From: Sedimentisphaerales bacterium
Lineage (GTDB): Bacteria; Planctomycetota; Phycisphaerae; Sedimentisphaerales; Anaerobacaceae
Reading direction: 5' to 3'
NCBI GenBank assembly: GCA_030630905.1
Contig: DAOVMB010000120.1
Span: 1-7,108, forward strand
DNA: 7,108 nt
This document shows, piece after piece, positions 1 through 5,812 of the stretch (position 1 is the first letter of the stretch; every line of letters begins with the position of its first letter). The position numbers and the translations under genes were made by a program. The notes beneath the pieces are model-generated. The model saw only the letters and a list, made by a program, of their open reading frames with translations, was not told where the DNA came from and ran no database searches.

Positions 1-1
1 C

Positions 2-802
2 GTAGAGGAGCCGCCTGGCACCTACACGATGACCGCCTCAGGCACCGATATCTGGAGCATCGCTGATGAGTTCCACTTCGCCTACAAGGAGCTCTCCGGC
101 GCCGGGGCGATTATAGCCAAAGTCGAGAGCCTGGAGAACACGGACCCGTGGGCCAAGGCCGGCGTGATGATTCGTGATACGCTTGAGGCGGACTCGGCCA
201 ACGCCGCAGTGCTCGTTACCCCTGAAAACGGGGTCCGGTTCCAGTATCGTAACACTGCCGGCGGCACCACAAGCAGGTATTTCGCCGAGGGCATTACCGC
301 TCCTCAGTGGGTCAGATTAGAGCGTACAACAGGTGGGCTTGTCAGGGCGTTTTATTCAGCGGACGGCACGACGTGGACGAATTTTAATTTGGTGCAAGTC
401 CGCATGGATATGCCCGTGTACATAGGCTTAGCGCTGACCAGCCATAACACTGATGCGACGTGTGAGGCCAAATTCTCCAGTGTCAGCTTCCCCGACGCCA
501 GTGTTGGTCCGCAGTGGACCGACCAGGACGTCGGCATGCTCAGTAATGAGGCTGAGCCGATGTATGTAACTGTGGGAGATGGCAACGGCACGGCAGCGAC
601 GGTGTACCACGACGACCCCAATGCACCTCTGATAGACATCTGGACGGAATGGAATATTCCTCTAACGGACTTCAGTAACGCCGGTGTGGTTCTGACTGAT
701 GTCGATAAGATGTCTATTGGCTTTGGCGGCGCGGACAACCCACAGCCTGGTGGTTTGGGTCTGATGTACTTTGACGATATCCGGCTGTATCTGCCCAGAT
801 AA
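2..802 (+). CDS. Secreted DUF1349-type jelly-roll surface protein, C-terminal fragment
   Basis: The reading frame is open to the left edge, so this is the last 266 residues of a longer protein. The ATG at 29 is internal, because the domain already begins upstream of it (PPGTYTMTASGTDIW). Residues about 1-163 look like a DUF1349 / concanavalin-A-like jelly roll: the signatures DPWAKAGVMIRDTL, WVRLERTTGG, FYSADGTTW and YIGLALTSHN are visible. Residues about 170-266 form a second beta module (EPMYVTVGD, WTEWNIPLTDFSNAGV, NPQPGG, YFDDIRLY), which I associate with the C-termini of large planctomycete surface or carbohydrate-related proteins. It is probably exported and may bind glycans, but no catalytic residues are visible in this fragment. 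It ends at TAA with no following membrane anchor, sorting motif or clear terminator. The domain recognition is firm; the function is inferred. Confidence 0.85.
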   Translation, partial: VEEPPGTYTMTASGTDIWSIADEFHFAYKELSGAGAIIAKVESLENTDPWAKAGVMIRDTLEADSANAAVLVTPENGVRFQYRNTAGGTTSRYFAEGITAPQWVRLERTTGGLVRAFYSADGTTWTNFNLVQVRMDMPVYIGLALTSHNTDATCEAKFSSVSFPDASVGPQWTDQDVGMLSNEAEPMYVTVGDGNGTAATVYHDDPNAPLIDIWTEWNIPLTDFSNAGVVLTDVDKMSIGFGGADNPQPGGLGLMYFDDIRLYLPR

Positions 803-1086
803 ATTGCTTCGCTGCTGAAACCGCCCCGCTACATATGGACTATGGCCGCAGCCGTAAGCAGCATTGATACGAGGTCAAGTTAGTTAAGAAGCACATACGA
901 ATTCGGGGCTTATAATGATTGATTCGGTATGGGGCCCGTTTGTCTGTGTGCCTGGCAGGGCACAGGTTTGTCAGAGGATTTTGGCATTTATTAATAGTGG
1001 GGCGAGCGAGACCGAAGAGCCAAGTAAGAGAAAGTAAACAGGAACCAAGAAAAGGGAAGTTACTTGTCTGAATTACAACTGCAACG

Positions 1087-1095
1087 TGTTATAAT
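1087..1095 (+). promoter_or_regulatory. Candidate extended -10 promoter
   Basis: TGTTATAAT matches the extended -10 form (TG, one base, TATAAT) exactly. No good -35 is seen at 16-18 bases; TTGTCT at 1064-1069 is 20 bases away. If used, transcription would start near 1102 and leave a leader of about 240 bases before the pseudopilin ATG at 1344. Confidence 0.35.
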
Positions 1096-1125
1096 GTAGA
1101 TTAAGCTTAGAGATTTGGCATTTGA

Positions 1126-1146
1126 TGTCGGGTGTGTTGCCCGACA
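1126..1146 (+). other. Hairpin in the leader (7-bp stem, 7-base loop)
   Basis: TGTCGGG (1126-1132) pairs perfectly with CCCGACA (1140-1146) around a 7-base loop. No T-tract follows, so it is not a standard intrinsic terminator. It lies just downstream of the candidate -10 element and would be near the start of that transcript. Confidence 0.4.
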
Positions 1147-1258
1147 CTGTTAAAATACCCTTGAGCGATTACAAAAGGGATTTACAGCCCGGCAATGAGG
1201 ATATCCGAGGGTGCCAATATGCCTTACGGGGCCCGGCGGCGTTGAGGTAGAGTGTAGA

Positions 1259-1296
1259 CGGCACAGTCGCAGCCGTAAGTGCGTTTACCTGTGCCG
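1259..1296 (+). promoter_or_regulatory. Two-tier leader hairpin before the pseudopilin gene
   Basis: CGGCACAG (1259-1266) pairs with CTGTGCCG (1289-1296), and inside it CGCA (1268-1271) pairs with TGCG (1280-1283). This gives an 8-bp outer and a 4-bp inner helix with an internal loop. The structure ends 47 bases before the ATG at 1344 and is followed by GTTAATTATT, which is too weak for a standard terminator. A role in mRNA stability or leader regulation is possible. It matches no riboswitch I can recognise. Confidence 0.45.
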
Positions 1297-1343
1297 GTTA
1301 ATTATTGGAAAACGTTTTTGAGAGGGAAGGAGAAGAACGTATC

Positions 1344-1730
1344 ATGCGCAAACAAAAAGGCTTCACGTTAATAGAGCTTCTGGTCGTAATCGCTATCATT
1401 GCGTTGTTGATGGCGATACTGATGCCGGCGCTGCAGCGGGTAAAGAAACAAGCAAAATCGGTTATTTGCCAGGCTCACCTCAAAGAATGGGCCACTATCT
1501 TTGCAATGTATACCGAGGACAACAACGGCTTCTTTCCCAGACGCACAAGCGGCGCAGGCCGTTGGATAAATGTCCTGTACGACTACTACTATCGGGATGA
1601 GAAGATACGCGTCTGCCCGATGGCGAAAAAAATCAAAAATCCAGCAGGAGCTTCGGGCGGCGACAACGGTTTACACCTCAGCAACTTTTGTTTGTTCGAT
1701 CTGCTATGTAGTAGAAAGCATACCACATGA
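1344..1730 (+). CDS. Type II secretion / type IV pilus-like pseudopilin, short, probably truncated
   Basis: The 128-residue product begins MRKQKG/FTLIELLVVIAIIALL, a class III prepilin signal. A prepilin peptidase should cut between Gly6 and Phe7, and Glu11 is the conserved Glu at mature position 5. The hydrophobic helix runs to about residue 28, followed by an amphipathic ALQRVKKQAK stretch and a CQAHLKEWATIFAMYTEDNNGFFP region typical of planctomycete pseudopilins. I chose ATG 1344 because AAGGAG ends 11 bases upstream; a TTG at 1305 would precede the ribosome site and bury the signal. Relatives are usually around 200-300 residues. This one stops soon after the VCPMAKK block, and the end (SNFCLFDLLCSRKHTT) does not look like family sequence. 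A frameshift or truncation near position 1650-1690 is likely. It faces the minus-strand operon tail to tail. Confidence 0.8.
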   Translation: MRKQKGFTLIELLVVIAIIALLMAILMPALQRVKKQAKSVICQAHLKEWATIFAMYTEDNNGFFPRRTSGAGRWINVLYDYYYRDEKIRVCPMAKKIKNPAGASGGDNGLHLSNFCLFDLLCSRKHTT

Positions 1731-1895
1731 AAATTAATCAGAATCCGTATGAATGAGGAAAAGTGAATAGAAATTTGTAAAAATGCGTACTTCCTGGCAC
1801 TTACTTAAAAACGCTTCTGGCCGTCAGCTCTAAGGGGATTTTGGGAAGAGATTTAACTGATGGTTTTAGGCGCAGTTTGCTTATAGCAGCGGTTA

Positions 1896-2384
1896 TTATA
1901 CTTCCAGGCTGAGTATTTTTCTCCGTTTCTCCACCTGGTTGGGACAAAAGATAACCACACCAATATATGCGGCGATACTGAACAGCAATATAGCACATGC
2001 ACGAATCAGTGTGGAATAGCCTATAGCTCCCGCACCGGAAGCGCTAAAGCAGCCGCAGCTAATCTCGAGACCCCGATAAAGGACGGATGCCAGAACGAAT
2101 GTGAACATCGCAGCCATTCCGATACTGGCCAACAGTGCACCGCTAACAAAAATCCCGCCAACCAAACATACGCCGACCAATAATTCCGCCCAGGGAAGTG
2201 TCATAGCTACCAAAACTCCAAGCTTAGGACCGACGAGCTCGTAGTTATATACACTGGAAAGGAAATCATACGGCTGACGTATTTTCGGTAAACTGCTCCA
2301 CAGGAAAAGGCAGCCGAGAGCTAATCGTACAACCACTATAAAACCTGAAAATAATTGCTGTTTTTTTAGTCTATCGAATTTCAT
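1896..2384 (-). CDS. MauE/DoxX-like redox-associated membrane protein
   Basis: A 162-residue polytopic protein with four likely membrane helices (about 12-32, 54-76, 78-103, 122-147). It carries the CGCF motif at Cys110-Gly-Cys112-Phe, between helices 3 and 4, which is the signature of MauE-like members of the DoxX superfamily. MauE proteins support periplasmic disulfide formation in methylamine dehydrogenase maturation; a role in moving thiol/disulfide equivalents across the membrane is inferred here. I start it at ATG 2384, whose ATGA overlaps the TGA of the upstream C39/rhodanese gene by four bases, with AAGGAA about 10 bases upstream. The longer version from 2423 would start inside the neighbour. 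The overlap implies translational coupling, so this protein and the rhodanese fusion are probably made together. It is the last gene of the minus-strand run, and no clear terminator follows. Confidence 0.85.
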   Translation of the reverse strand: MKFDRLKKQQLFSGFIVVVRLALGCLFLWSSLPKIRQPYDFLSSVYNYELVGPKLGVLVAMTLPWAELLVGVCLVGGIFVSGALLASIGMAAMFTFVLASVLYRGLEISCGCFSASGAGAIGYSTLIRACAILLFSIAAYIGVVIFCPNQVEKRRKILSLEV

Positions 2385-3583
2385 ATCTGTTTTTCCTTTT
2401 TCCTGCCGTTCTTGGCCACCCATTCCTGCCAGCCGCCTTTGAATATGGAAATATCAGAAAAACCGTCGTCCATCAGCTTTATCGCTACTTTCTCGGCAAA
2501 TTTACAGCTAGCACTTTGACAATACACTACTATCTGCTTTGACTTGCCTATCCCCTTAAGCGTGCTTTGTCGTTTTTCCGAGGAGCTGTTCATCGGGATA
2601 TTGATTGCGCCATCAATATGCCCACTGGCGTAGTCGCTTGCGAAGCGAGCATCTATCAACAAACAGTCTCTATCTTGTTTTAACAAATAGCGAACATCCG
2701 CTACACTGATTTTCGGTAGGAAACTCGTCTCATATGCCTTCTTAATACTCGCTGTTGCGCCAGATTCTGCAAAAAAACCTTCGTTGGTTAAAGTATGATA
2801 AAGGCTACTTACGCATATTGAGATGCATAGCAAACCAACTGCTTTTCCAACGGATCCAGATATAATCTTTAACAACGAAGCATCTGTCGGAGGGGGATGA
2901 TACTTGCCAATCCAAAACCGTAATCCTATAACGGCCAACATGGCCAGAATTCCATATGCCATTAGCTGTAACCGCCTACTAGCAATATTCCAGCCCAGAT
3001 CAATCTGGTTGTTTGACAATACCAGTCCCTTGCCACTCATACGGGACAGGAGAATCCCGAAGTTCTCCAGTTTCGGCGGATTTGGTGGGTCAAACAGAAT
3101 CGCCTTCCCGTCCTGGCTGCCCATATAGAGTTCATAATGATCGAATTTTTTTGAGGTCACTTGCCGCTTGACGTGCAGTATTATCGGGTAAGGTAAATCC
3201 TTCATGAATTGTGGAGTGATGTTTTTCAGTGCAATTGCATGCATGCCGTGATCCCGCGCGCATGTTATCAACTGCTGTAGCGAACTTCCTTTCGGAATAC
3301 CAACATACTCGGGTGTGGCGATATCCTCCAATTTGACTGATATTCCATGAAGCCTGAATACTGCCGTCAGGCATGAAACCCCACAGAATATTTTTGGCGA
3401 CTTGTCTTCATCTGTCCTCAGGTTGATCTGGGGCGTTTCGTCTGATTGCTTGTCGGAATGCGCGCGTGTTCCGTGATCGGAGTGCACATGAGGTGCATTC
3501 TCGGCATACGCATGGAGTGTCCGGTGTGGGTTGCCGATGATGGCAGCTGTGAGTAAGATGATATTCAGTTTTTTCTGCGTCAT
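2381..3583 (-). CDS. C39-like cysteine peptidase, two-TM, rhodanese fusion protein
   Basis: This is a 400-residue protein. Residues 1-27 look like a signal peptide (KK, hydrophobic LNIILLTAAIIG, AYA before a possible cut). A His-rich linker follows (H32, H34, H37, H42). Residues about 60-190 resemble a family C39 peptidase: FCGVSCL with Cys67, His149 in DHYELY and Asp165 in LFDPPNP would form the triad. The Gln six residues before the catalytic Cys in classical C39 is replaced by Lys61. Helices at about 206-225 and 244-264 flank a basic short loop. Residues about 292-390 form a rhodanese domain (DARFASDYASGHIDGAINIP) with catalytic Cys355 in VVYCQSASCK. Both enzyme domains should face the periplasm. 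ATG 3583 is preferred to TTG 3598 because AGG sits 7 bases upstream. It follows the LolA-like gene by 56 bases and overlaps the MauE gene. Domain calls are good; substrate unknown. Confidence 0.82.
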   Translation of the reverse strand: MTQKKLNIILLTAAIIGNPHRTLHAYAENAPHVHSDHGTRAHSDKQSDETPQINLRTDEDKSPKIFCGVSCLTAVFRLHGISVKLEDIATPEYVGIPKGSSLQQLITCARDHGMHAIALKNITPQFMKDLPYPIILHVKRQVTSKKFDHYELYMGSQDGKAILFDPPNPPKLENFGILLSRMSGKGLVLSNNQIDLGWNIASRRLQLMAYGILAMLAVIGLRFWIGKYHPPPTDASLLKIISGSVGKAVGLLCISICVSSLYHTLTNEGFFAESGATASIKKAYETSFLPKISVADVRYLLKQDRDCLLIDARFASDYASGHIDGAINIPMNSSSEKRQSTLKGIGKSKQIVVYCQSASCKFAEKVAIKLMDDGFSDISIFKGGWQEWVAKNGRKKEKQI

Positions 3584-3639
3584 TTCAAAACCTGTCAATT
3601 AAATATAGTAGACTACAACATCACCCCCTGGTGAGATGG

Positions 3640-4992
3640 CTACGACAAAGGTCTTGAAGTTTGATCCCCAGAATCATTTTTGACTCGATATCGAAATAGA
3701 GCAATGCCCGCTCCGATAACCACGAGCACAAAGATGATAACAGGGATGATAACCAGATCATGCTTGCTCCGCGATCCGGTTTGTGCCGTTTGTTCGGGAA
3801 GCTTGTCTTTTTCGGGAAGCTTGCCTTTGACATCTGGCATACTTTTCTCCTGAGGCAATGAGGATTTCCCTGAATCCGCACGAAAAGTCGCAGCCGCCGG
3901 TGACTTCAGAAGCTCATCAATCGAACTGTCGATTAAGGGATCAATATTGAGCACCAACCGACCATCCTGCCACAGGAATTCAATATCATCAGTATAGACC
4001 GGGCCCCCTGCATAAGGATAGACAATGGTTCCGTTGGGAAGGTTGAAATCAAATGCCCCGGCTTTTTCAAAATCGGGGTTAAACTCGATTTCTGAGCGGT
4101 TCACGATCTGTTCGCCACGGTAAGCTACTCCATCTGAATGTTCGAAGGTATTTAGCCTTCTTGCTCTTGTTACAATGGAAATTCCGTCAACCTCCGTTCT
4201 TTCGAGGATGGTAATATCGAAATCCATCCTGTTCATCTCGGCTTCTTTAAGAAACTCGGCACTTGCGACAAAGGAGGCTCTTTGCAATTGAGGCTGAGTT
4301 TCATCCGAAACCCAGACTTCAAGTCGGCCGAAATGGGTTGACCCTTCAAAGTGCAGCACGCTCTCTCCGGACGGTTTTTTTTCAGTCTTTACTGTCAGAT
4401 CATTGGAATTCAGCAATGTCTCACTGAAGTGCTGCCCATCGACGATGACGCCATCTGCGAACCACCCTGTTGCGTCAGGTGAGATATCGAGCGACAACTT
4501 CAAATCGGGCCAGACAATAGCATATTTGCCTTCAGGTGTGTCGGGTGTTGAATCGGTATAGCTCAGCTTTCTGTTTTCACCGCGATCCCAATACGTATGG
4601 CCGGCGACGAACGGGACAAGCTTTTCCCCCTGATACAGGTCATCCAGTTCTTCTTCAGGCATATAGGCTATATAAATGACTTCAACTTGCCTGTCGCTTT
4701 TTCGAATAATGCCTTCCTGTCGGTAAAATCCCCCTTTTTTCCCTGTAGTGATCCCCTCCTTGTCAAGAACCTTGGAGTCCGATGAATATTGCATGGAATA
4801 CGGAGGGATTGTGTTGTATGAACTCAGGAGTTTTTCAAGAATTTCCCTGTGTTCAGGGGAAATGTTCTGAGAAAATGCGCTGGAACCGCCGTAGAAAATC
4901 AGTGCGTGTATTGCCACGACACTCGACAACACCAGGGTTCTTGTGATGTTACGATTCGGGTCGATCTGACTGTAATATCGATCATCATTCAT
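3640..4992 (-). CDS. Exported LolA-like protein with C-terminal membrane anchor
   Basis: This is a 450-residue protein. A hydrophobic stretch at about 18-40 (TLVLSSVVAIHALIFYGG) acts as a signal peptide or anchor. Residues about 45-350 are beta-rich and resemble the LolA/LolB-type lipoprotein-sorting fold of planctomycete proteins (YSMQYSSDSKV near the start, ARRLNTF, FDFNLPNGTIVYPY near the end), but this similarity is weak. Residues 379-405 are a Pro/Glu/Lys spacer with a KLPEKD-KLPEQT repeat. A second helix at about 412-434 is followed by a basic tail (RYRVK), placing the C-terminus in the cytoplasm. The start at 4992 is set by AGGAGG at 5002-5007, nine bases upstream. The ATG at 5001 directly abuts that site, and the TTG at 5010 lies upstream of it. 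The start overlaps the end of a transposase remnant by eight bases. Function unknown; it may bind a hydrophobic or peptide partner in the periplasm. Confidence 0.7.
   Translation of the reverse strand: MNDDRYYSQIDPNRNITRTLVLSSVVAIHALIFYGGSSAFSQNISPEHREILEKLLSSYNTIPPYSMQYSSDSKVLDKEGITTGKKGGFYRQEGIIRKSDRQVEVIYIAYMPEEELDDLYQGEKLVPFVAGHTYWDRGENRKLSYTDSTPDTPEGKYAIVWPDLKLSLDISPDATGWFADGVIVDGQHFSETLLNSNDLTVKTEKKPSGESVLHFEGSTHFGRLEVWVSDETQPQLQRASFVASAEFLKEAEMNRMDFDITILERTEVDGISIVTRARRLNTFEHSDGVAYRGEQIVNRSEIEFNPDFEKAGAFDFNLPNGTIVYPYAGGPVYTDDIEFLWQDGRLVLNIDPLIDSSIDELLKSPAAATFRADSGKSSLPQEKSMPDVKGKLPEKDKLPEQTAQTGSRSKHDLVIIPVIIFVLVVIGAGIALFRYRVKNDSGDQTSRPLS
3793..3823. repeat. Short tandem duplication in the spacer of the LolA-like gene
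   Basis: TTCGGGAAGCTTG occurs at 3793-3805 and 3811-3823, a period of 18 bases. On the minus strand this encodes two copies of a KLPE-type hexapeptide in the low-complexity spacer before the C-terminal helix, so it is an in-frame micro-duplication. Confidence 0.75.
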
Positions 4993-5001
4993 TTTGCGCA
5001 T

Positions 5002-5007
5002 CCTCCT
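5002..5007 (-). promoter_or_regulatory. Ribosome binding site AGGAGG of the LolA-like gene
   Basis: The minus strand reads AGGAGG followed by nine bases and ATG at 4992. This perfect core fixes the start codon and lies inside the last codons of the transposase remnant. Confidence 0.75.
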
Positions 5008-5081
5008 CAAACCATCCGGCCACCTCAGGGCAACTCATTCCTCTGACTAACAATAAGCATTCCATGCAACCGATGATCATG

Positions 5082-5090
5082 ATCATAGCA
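5082..5090 (-). promoter_or_regulatory. Candidate extended -10 promoter for the LolA-like operon
   Basis: The minus strand reads TGCTATGAT: TG, one base, then TATGAT (5 of 6 matches to TATAAT). A start near 5075 would give a leader of about 80 bases before ATG 4992. No convincing -35 is seen. It lies inside the transposase remnant. Confidence 0.27.
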
Positions 5091-5341
5091 CGTTTCTTTC
5101 GAGCGAAGATTTCCTGTCGGATGGCTACCCGCATAATTTTGGGCTCAAGTATCTGTAGCGTTCGCATGAACTCACGTTCCTTTCCGGCCAGTCCTGATAG
5201 GCCGCAAAAAGCCAGGTGCGTTTGGGCAGGCGCGGGTATACGTATCACCAGTTGCAGCGGAGCCAGTAGCAGAATACCCGCTCGCCGACGCCTTCTGATT
5301 TCCGACTAGCACCCGTGGTTATTTATGTCGTTGTTTAATTC

Positions 5342-5378
5342 GGGTAGGTCGTTGTCAACAACGACCTACCCTTTTTTT
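5342..5378 (+). terminator. Strong intrinsic terminator-like hairpin, T-tract on the plus strand
   Basis: GGGTAGGTCGTTG (5342-5354) pairs perfectly over 13 bp with CAACGACCTACCC (5359-5371) around TCAA, followed directly by seven Ts (5372-5378). Only the plus strand has the T-tract; the minus-strand read continues GAATTAAAC. No plus-strand gene lies upstream. It sits 41 bases beyond the stop of the minus-strand cysteine-rich gene, so it may instead protect that mRNA's 3' end or stop antisense transcription. GTCGTTGT is also found at 5327-5334, a possible alternative pairing partner. The rest of 5168-5412 shows no gene. Confidence 0.6.
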
Positions 5379-5412
5379 CTGGATCAACGTTCTGGATTTA
5401 GGTTCATGATCA

Positions 5413-5709
5413 TTATGGGCAAACACCGGTTAGAGAAACTGAGTCGGGCCCTAGGCAATCGCCGCATGCCCCGCTTCCAAGAGTTGTGCAATCGTCAGAG
5501 CCGGACGTCGCACCCACGCAAGTTTTATGATTTCCTGACTCACTGCAGGTTTCATGGCAGGCCTTCTGACCATCATCGACGCAGCAACCACCACCATAAG
5601 TTTCACTTGCTTGCACTACACTCATTTCGCCCGGCACAAACTCCACGCTAACCAGCAGGTTCACGGCCAGGCACAGTATTAAAATCGAAGCCGTCATTAT
5701 CATCTTCAT
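5413..5709 (-). CDS. Secreted cysteine-rich small protein
   Basis: The 98-residue product starts MKMIMTASILILCLAVNLLV, a Sec signal peptide, with a likely cut after Ala34 (VVQA/SETY). The mature part of about 64 residues has nine cysteines (42, 43, 51, 55, 64, 74, 82, 85, 97), many Gly/Ser/Asp/Thr, no Trp, and two His (52, 61). Spacing includes CC, CHETC and CGDC. I do not recognise the family. An extracytoplasmic disulfide-rich or metal-binding peptide is plausible. The odd cysteine count leaves one free thiol or an intermolecular link. ATG 5709 is chosen because AGGGAGA ends six bases upstream, a sigma70-like promoter lies just before it, and the signal peptide begins there. The frame stays open to ATG 5790, but that extension would sit before the signal. 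It lies between the MauE-thioredoxin gene and the LolA/C39/MauE genes, suggesting it is their client (inference). Confidence 0.72.
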   Translation of the reverse strand: MKMIMTASILILCLAVNLLVSVEFVPGEMSVVQASETYGGGCCVDDGQKACHETCSESGNHKTCVGATSGSDDCTTLGSGACGDCLGPDSVSLTGVCP

Positions 5710-5731
5710 GACTAATCTCCCTATTTTTAAA

Positions 5732-5760
5732 ATGTTAATTTGAATGGTATGTAAAGTCAA
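5732..5760 (-). promoter_or_regulatory. Sigma70-like promoter for the cysteine-rich peptide gene
   Basis: On the minus strand TTGACT (5760-5755, 5 of 6 to TTGACA) is followed after exactly 17 bases by TAACAT (5737-5732, 4 of 6 to TATAAT). Transcription would start near 5725, about 16 bases before ATG 5709, which includes the AGGGAGA ribosome site. This gives the small gene independent control from the operon upstream and argues against translation from ATG 5790. Confidence 0.5.
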
Positions 5761-5779
5761 CTCAATTTTATACATTTTT

Positions 5780-5806
5780 TCACCAATCATCTAATACTTC
5801 TATCAT
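5780..5806 (-). CDS. Eight-codon mini-ORF with near-perfect Shine-Dalgarno (putative leader peptide)
   Basis: The minus strand reads ATG ATA GAA GTA TTA GAT GAT TGG TGA, encoding MIEVLDDW. It is preceded by AAAGGAGGTGA (5823-5813), a long match to the 16S rRNA anti-Shine-Dalgarno, with six bases between that match and the ATG. The site begins on the last base of the stop codon of the MauE-thioredoxin gene. No longer frame continues from this ATG. Such a strong site in front of eight codons suggests a leader or reinitiation peptide, or the scar of a lost gene start. Its stop overlaps ATG 5790 of the extended cysteine-rich frame. Translation is not proven. Confidence 0.35.
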   Translation of the reverse strand: MIEVLDDW

Positions 5807-5812
5807 GTACTC

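Larger units (their letters stand above)
847..1279. repeat. Two copies of a 12-bp direct repeat (847-858, 1268-1279)
   Basis: The word CGCAGCCGTAAG is present at 847-858 and again at 1268-1279, 421 bases apart, both in the intergenic region. The second copy forms one arm and the loop of the hairpin at 1259-1296. The first copy lacks the matching arm. It could be chance, a duplicated regulatory site or a remnant of a repeated leader. Confidence 0.4.
803..1343. other. Long non-coding stretch upstream of the pseudopilin gene
   Basis: I see no credible gene on either strand here. It holds a candidate extended -10 promoter at 1087-1095, hairpins at 947-964 (6-bp stem), 1126-1146 and 1259-1296, and two copies of a 12-base word (847-858 and 1268-1279). 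A TATAAT also occurs at 911-916, but without an obvious -35 partner. No hairpin with a T-tract was found after the upstream gene. The second half may be a structured 5' leader of the pseudopilin mRNA. Confidence 0.55.
4985..5167 (-). pseudogene. Frameshifted remnant of an IS630-type transposase helix-turn-helix domain
   Basis: The open frame from ATG 5167 reads MRTLQILEPKIMRVAIRQEI at the start and RGMSCPEVAGWFEEDAQ at the end, which resembles the N-terminal helix-turn-helix domain of IS630-type transposases. The middle (KKRAMIMIIGCMECLLLV) does not fit. In a neighbouring minus-strand frame the same bases read CYDHDHRLHGMLIVSQ, matching the RYDHRLHG-type core I expect for this family. Two compensating frameshifts, near 5092-5095 and 5041-5045, would explain this. 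The sequence then stops and the catalytic DDE part is absent. AAAGGAA lies about 9 bases before the ATG. The end overlaps the LolA-like gene by eight bases and supplies its Shine-Dalgarno. The family assignment is from memory of the motif, not from a search. A small functional protein in the uninterrupted frame is less likely but possible. Confidence 0.62.

Noticed and set aside
1150..1300. c-di-GMP or cobalamin riboswitch upstream of the pseudopilin gene
   Set aside because: Some words (GGGATTTACAGCCCGG) loosely recall GEMM cores, but the required conserved helices and tetraloop-receptor elements could not be placed.
1801..1998. Minus-strand open frame of 65 codons past the end of the MauE gene
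   Set aside because: It overlaps the MauE gene in another frame, has no ribosome site, and shows no domain features.
5064..5309. Plus-strand open frame of 81 codons ending before the terminator-like hairpin
   Set aside because: It is antisense to the transposase remnant and its composition (Arg/Ser/Ile-rich) shows no recognisable protein. It does not explain the terminator.
5342..5371. TTGACA on the minus strand in the hairpin centre as a -35 element for the LolA-like operon
   Set aside because: No acceptable -10 lies 16-18 bases downstream; the match is a by-product of the GTTGTCAACAAC palindrome.
5579..5609. Double-glycine (GG) leader cleavage site for the C39-like domain in the Cys-rich peptide (ETYGGGCC)
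   Set aside because: The glycines are there, but the preceding residues do not follow the GG-leader pattern: the usual hydrophobic residues at -4, -7 and -12 and Glu at -8 are absent. The peptide also has an ordinary Sec signal cleaving just before this point. Kept only as a speculative link.
5325..5651. Plus-strand open frame of 108 codons antisense to the Cys-rich gene
   Set aside because: It would contain the strong plus-strand terminator within its first codons and has the His/Arg-rich look of a shadow frame.
5710..5790. Start of the Cys-rich gene at ATG 5790 (27 extra residues)
   Set aside because: The extension lies upstream of the signal peptide, has no properly spaced ribosome site, and overlaps the promoter, whereas ATG 5709 has AGGGAGA six bases upstream.
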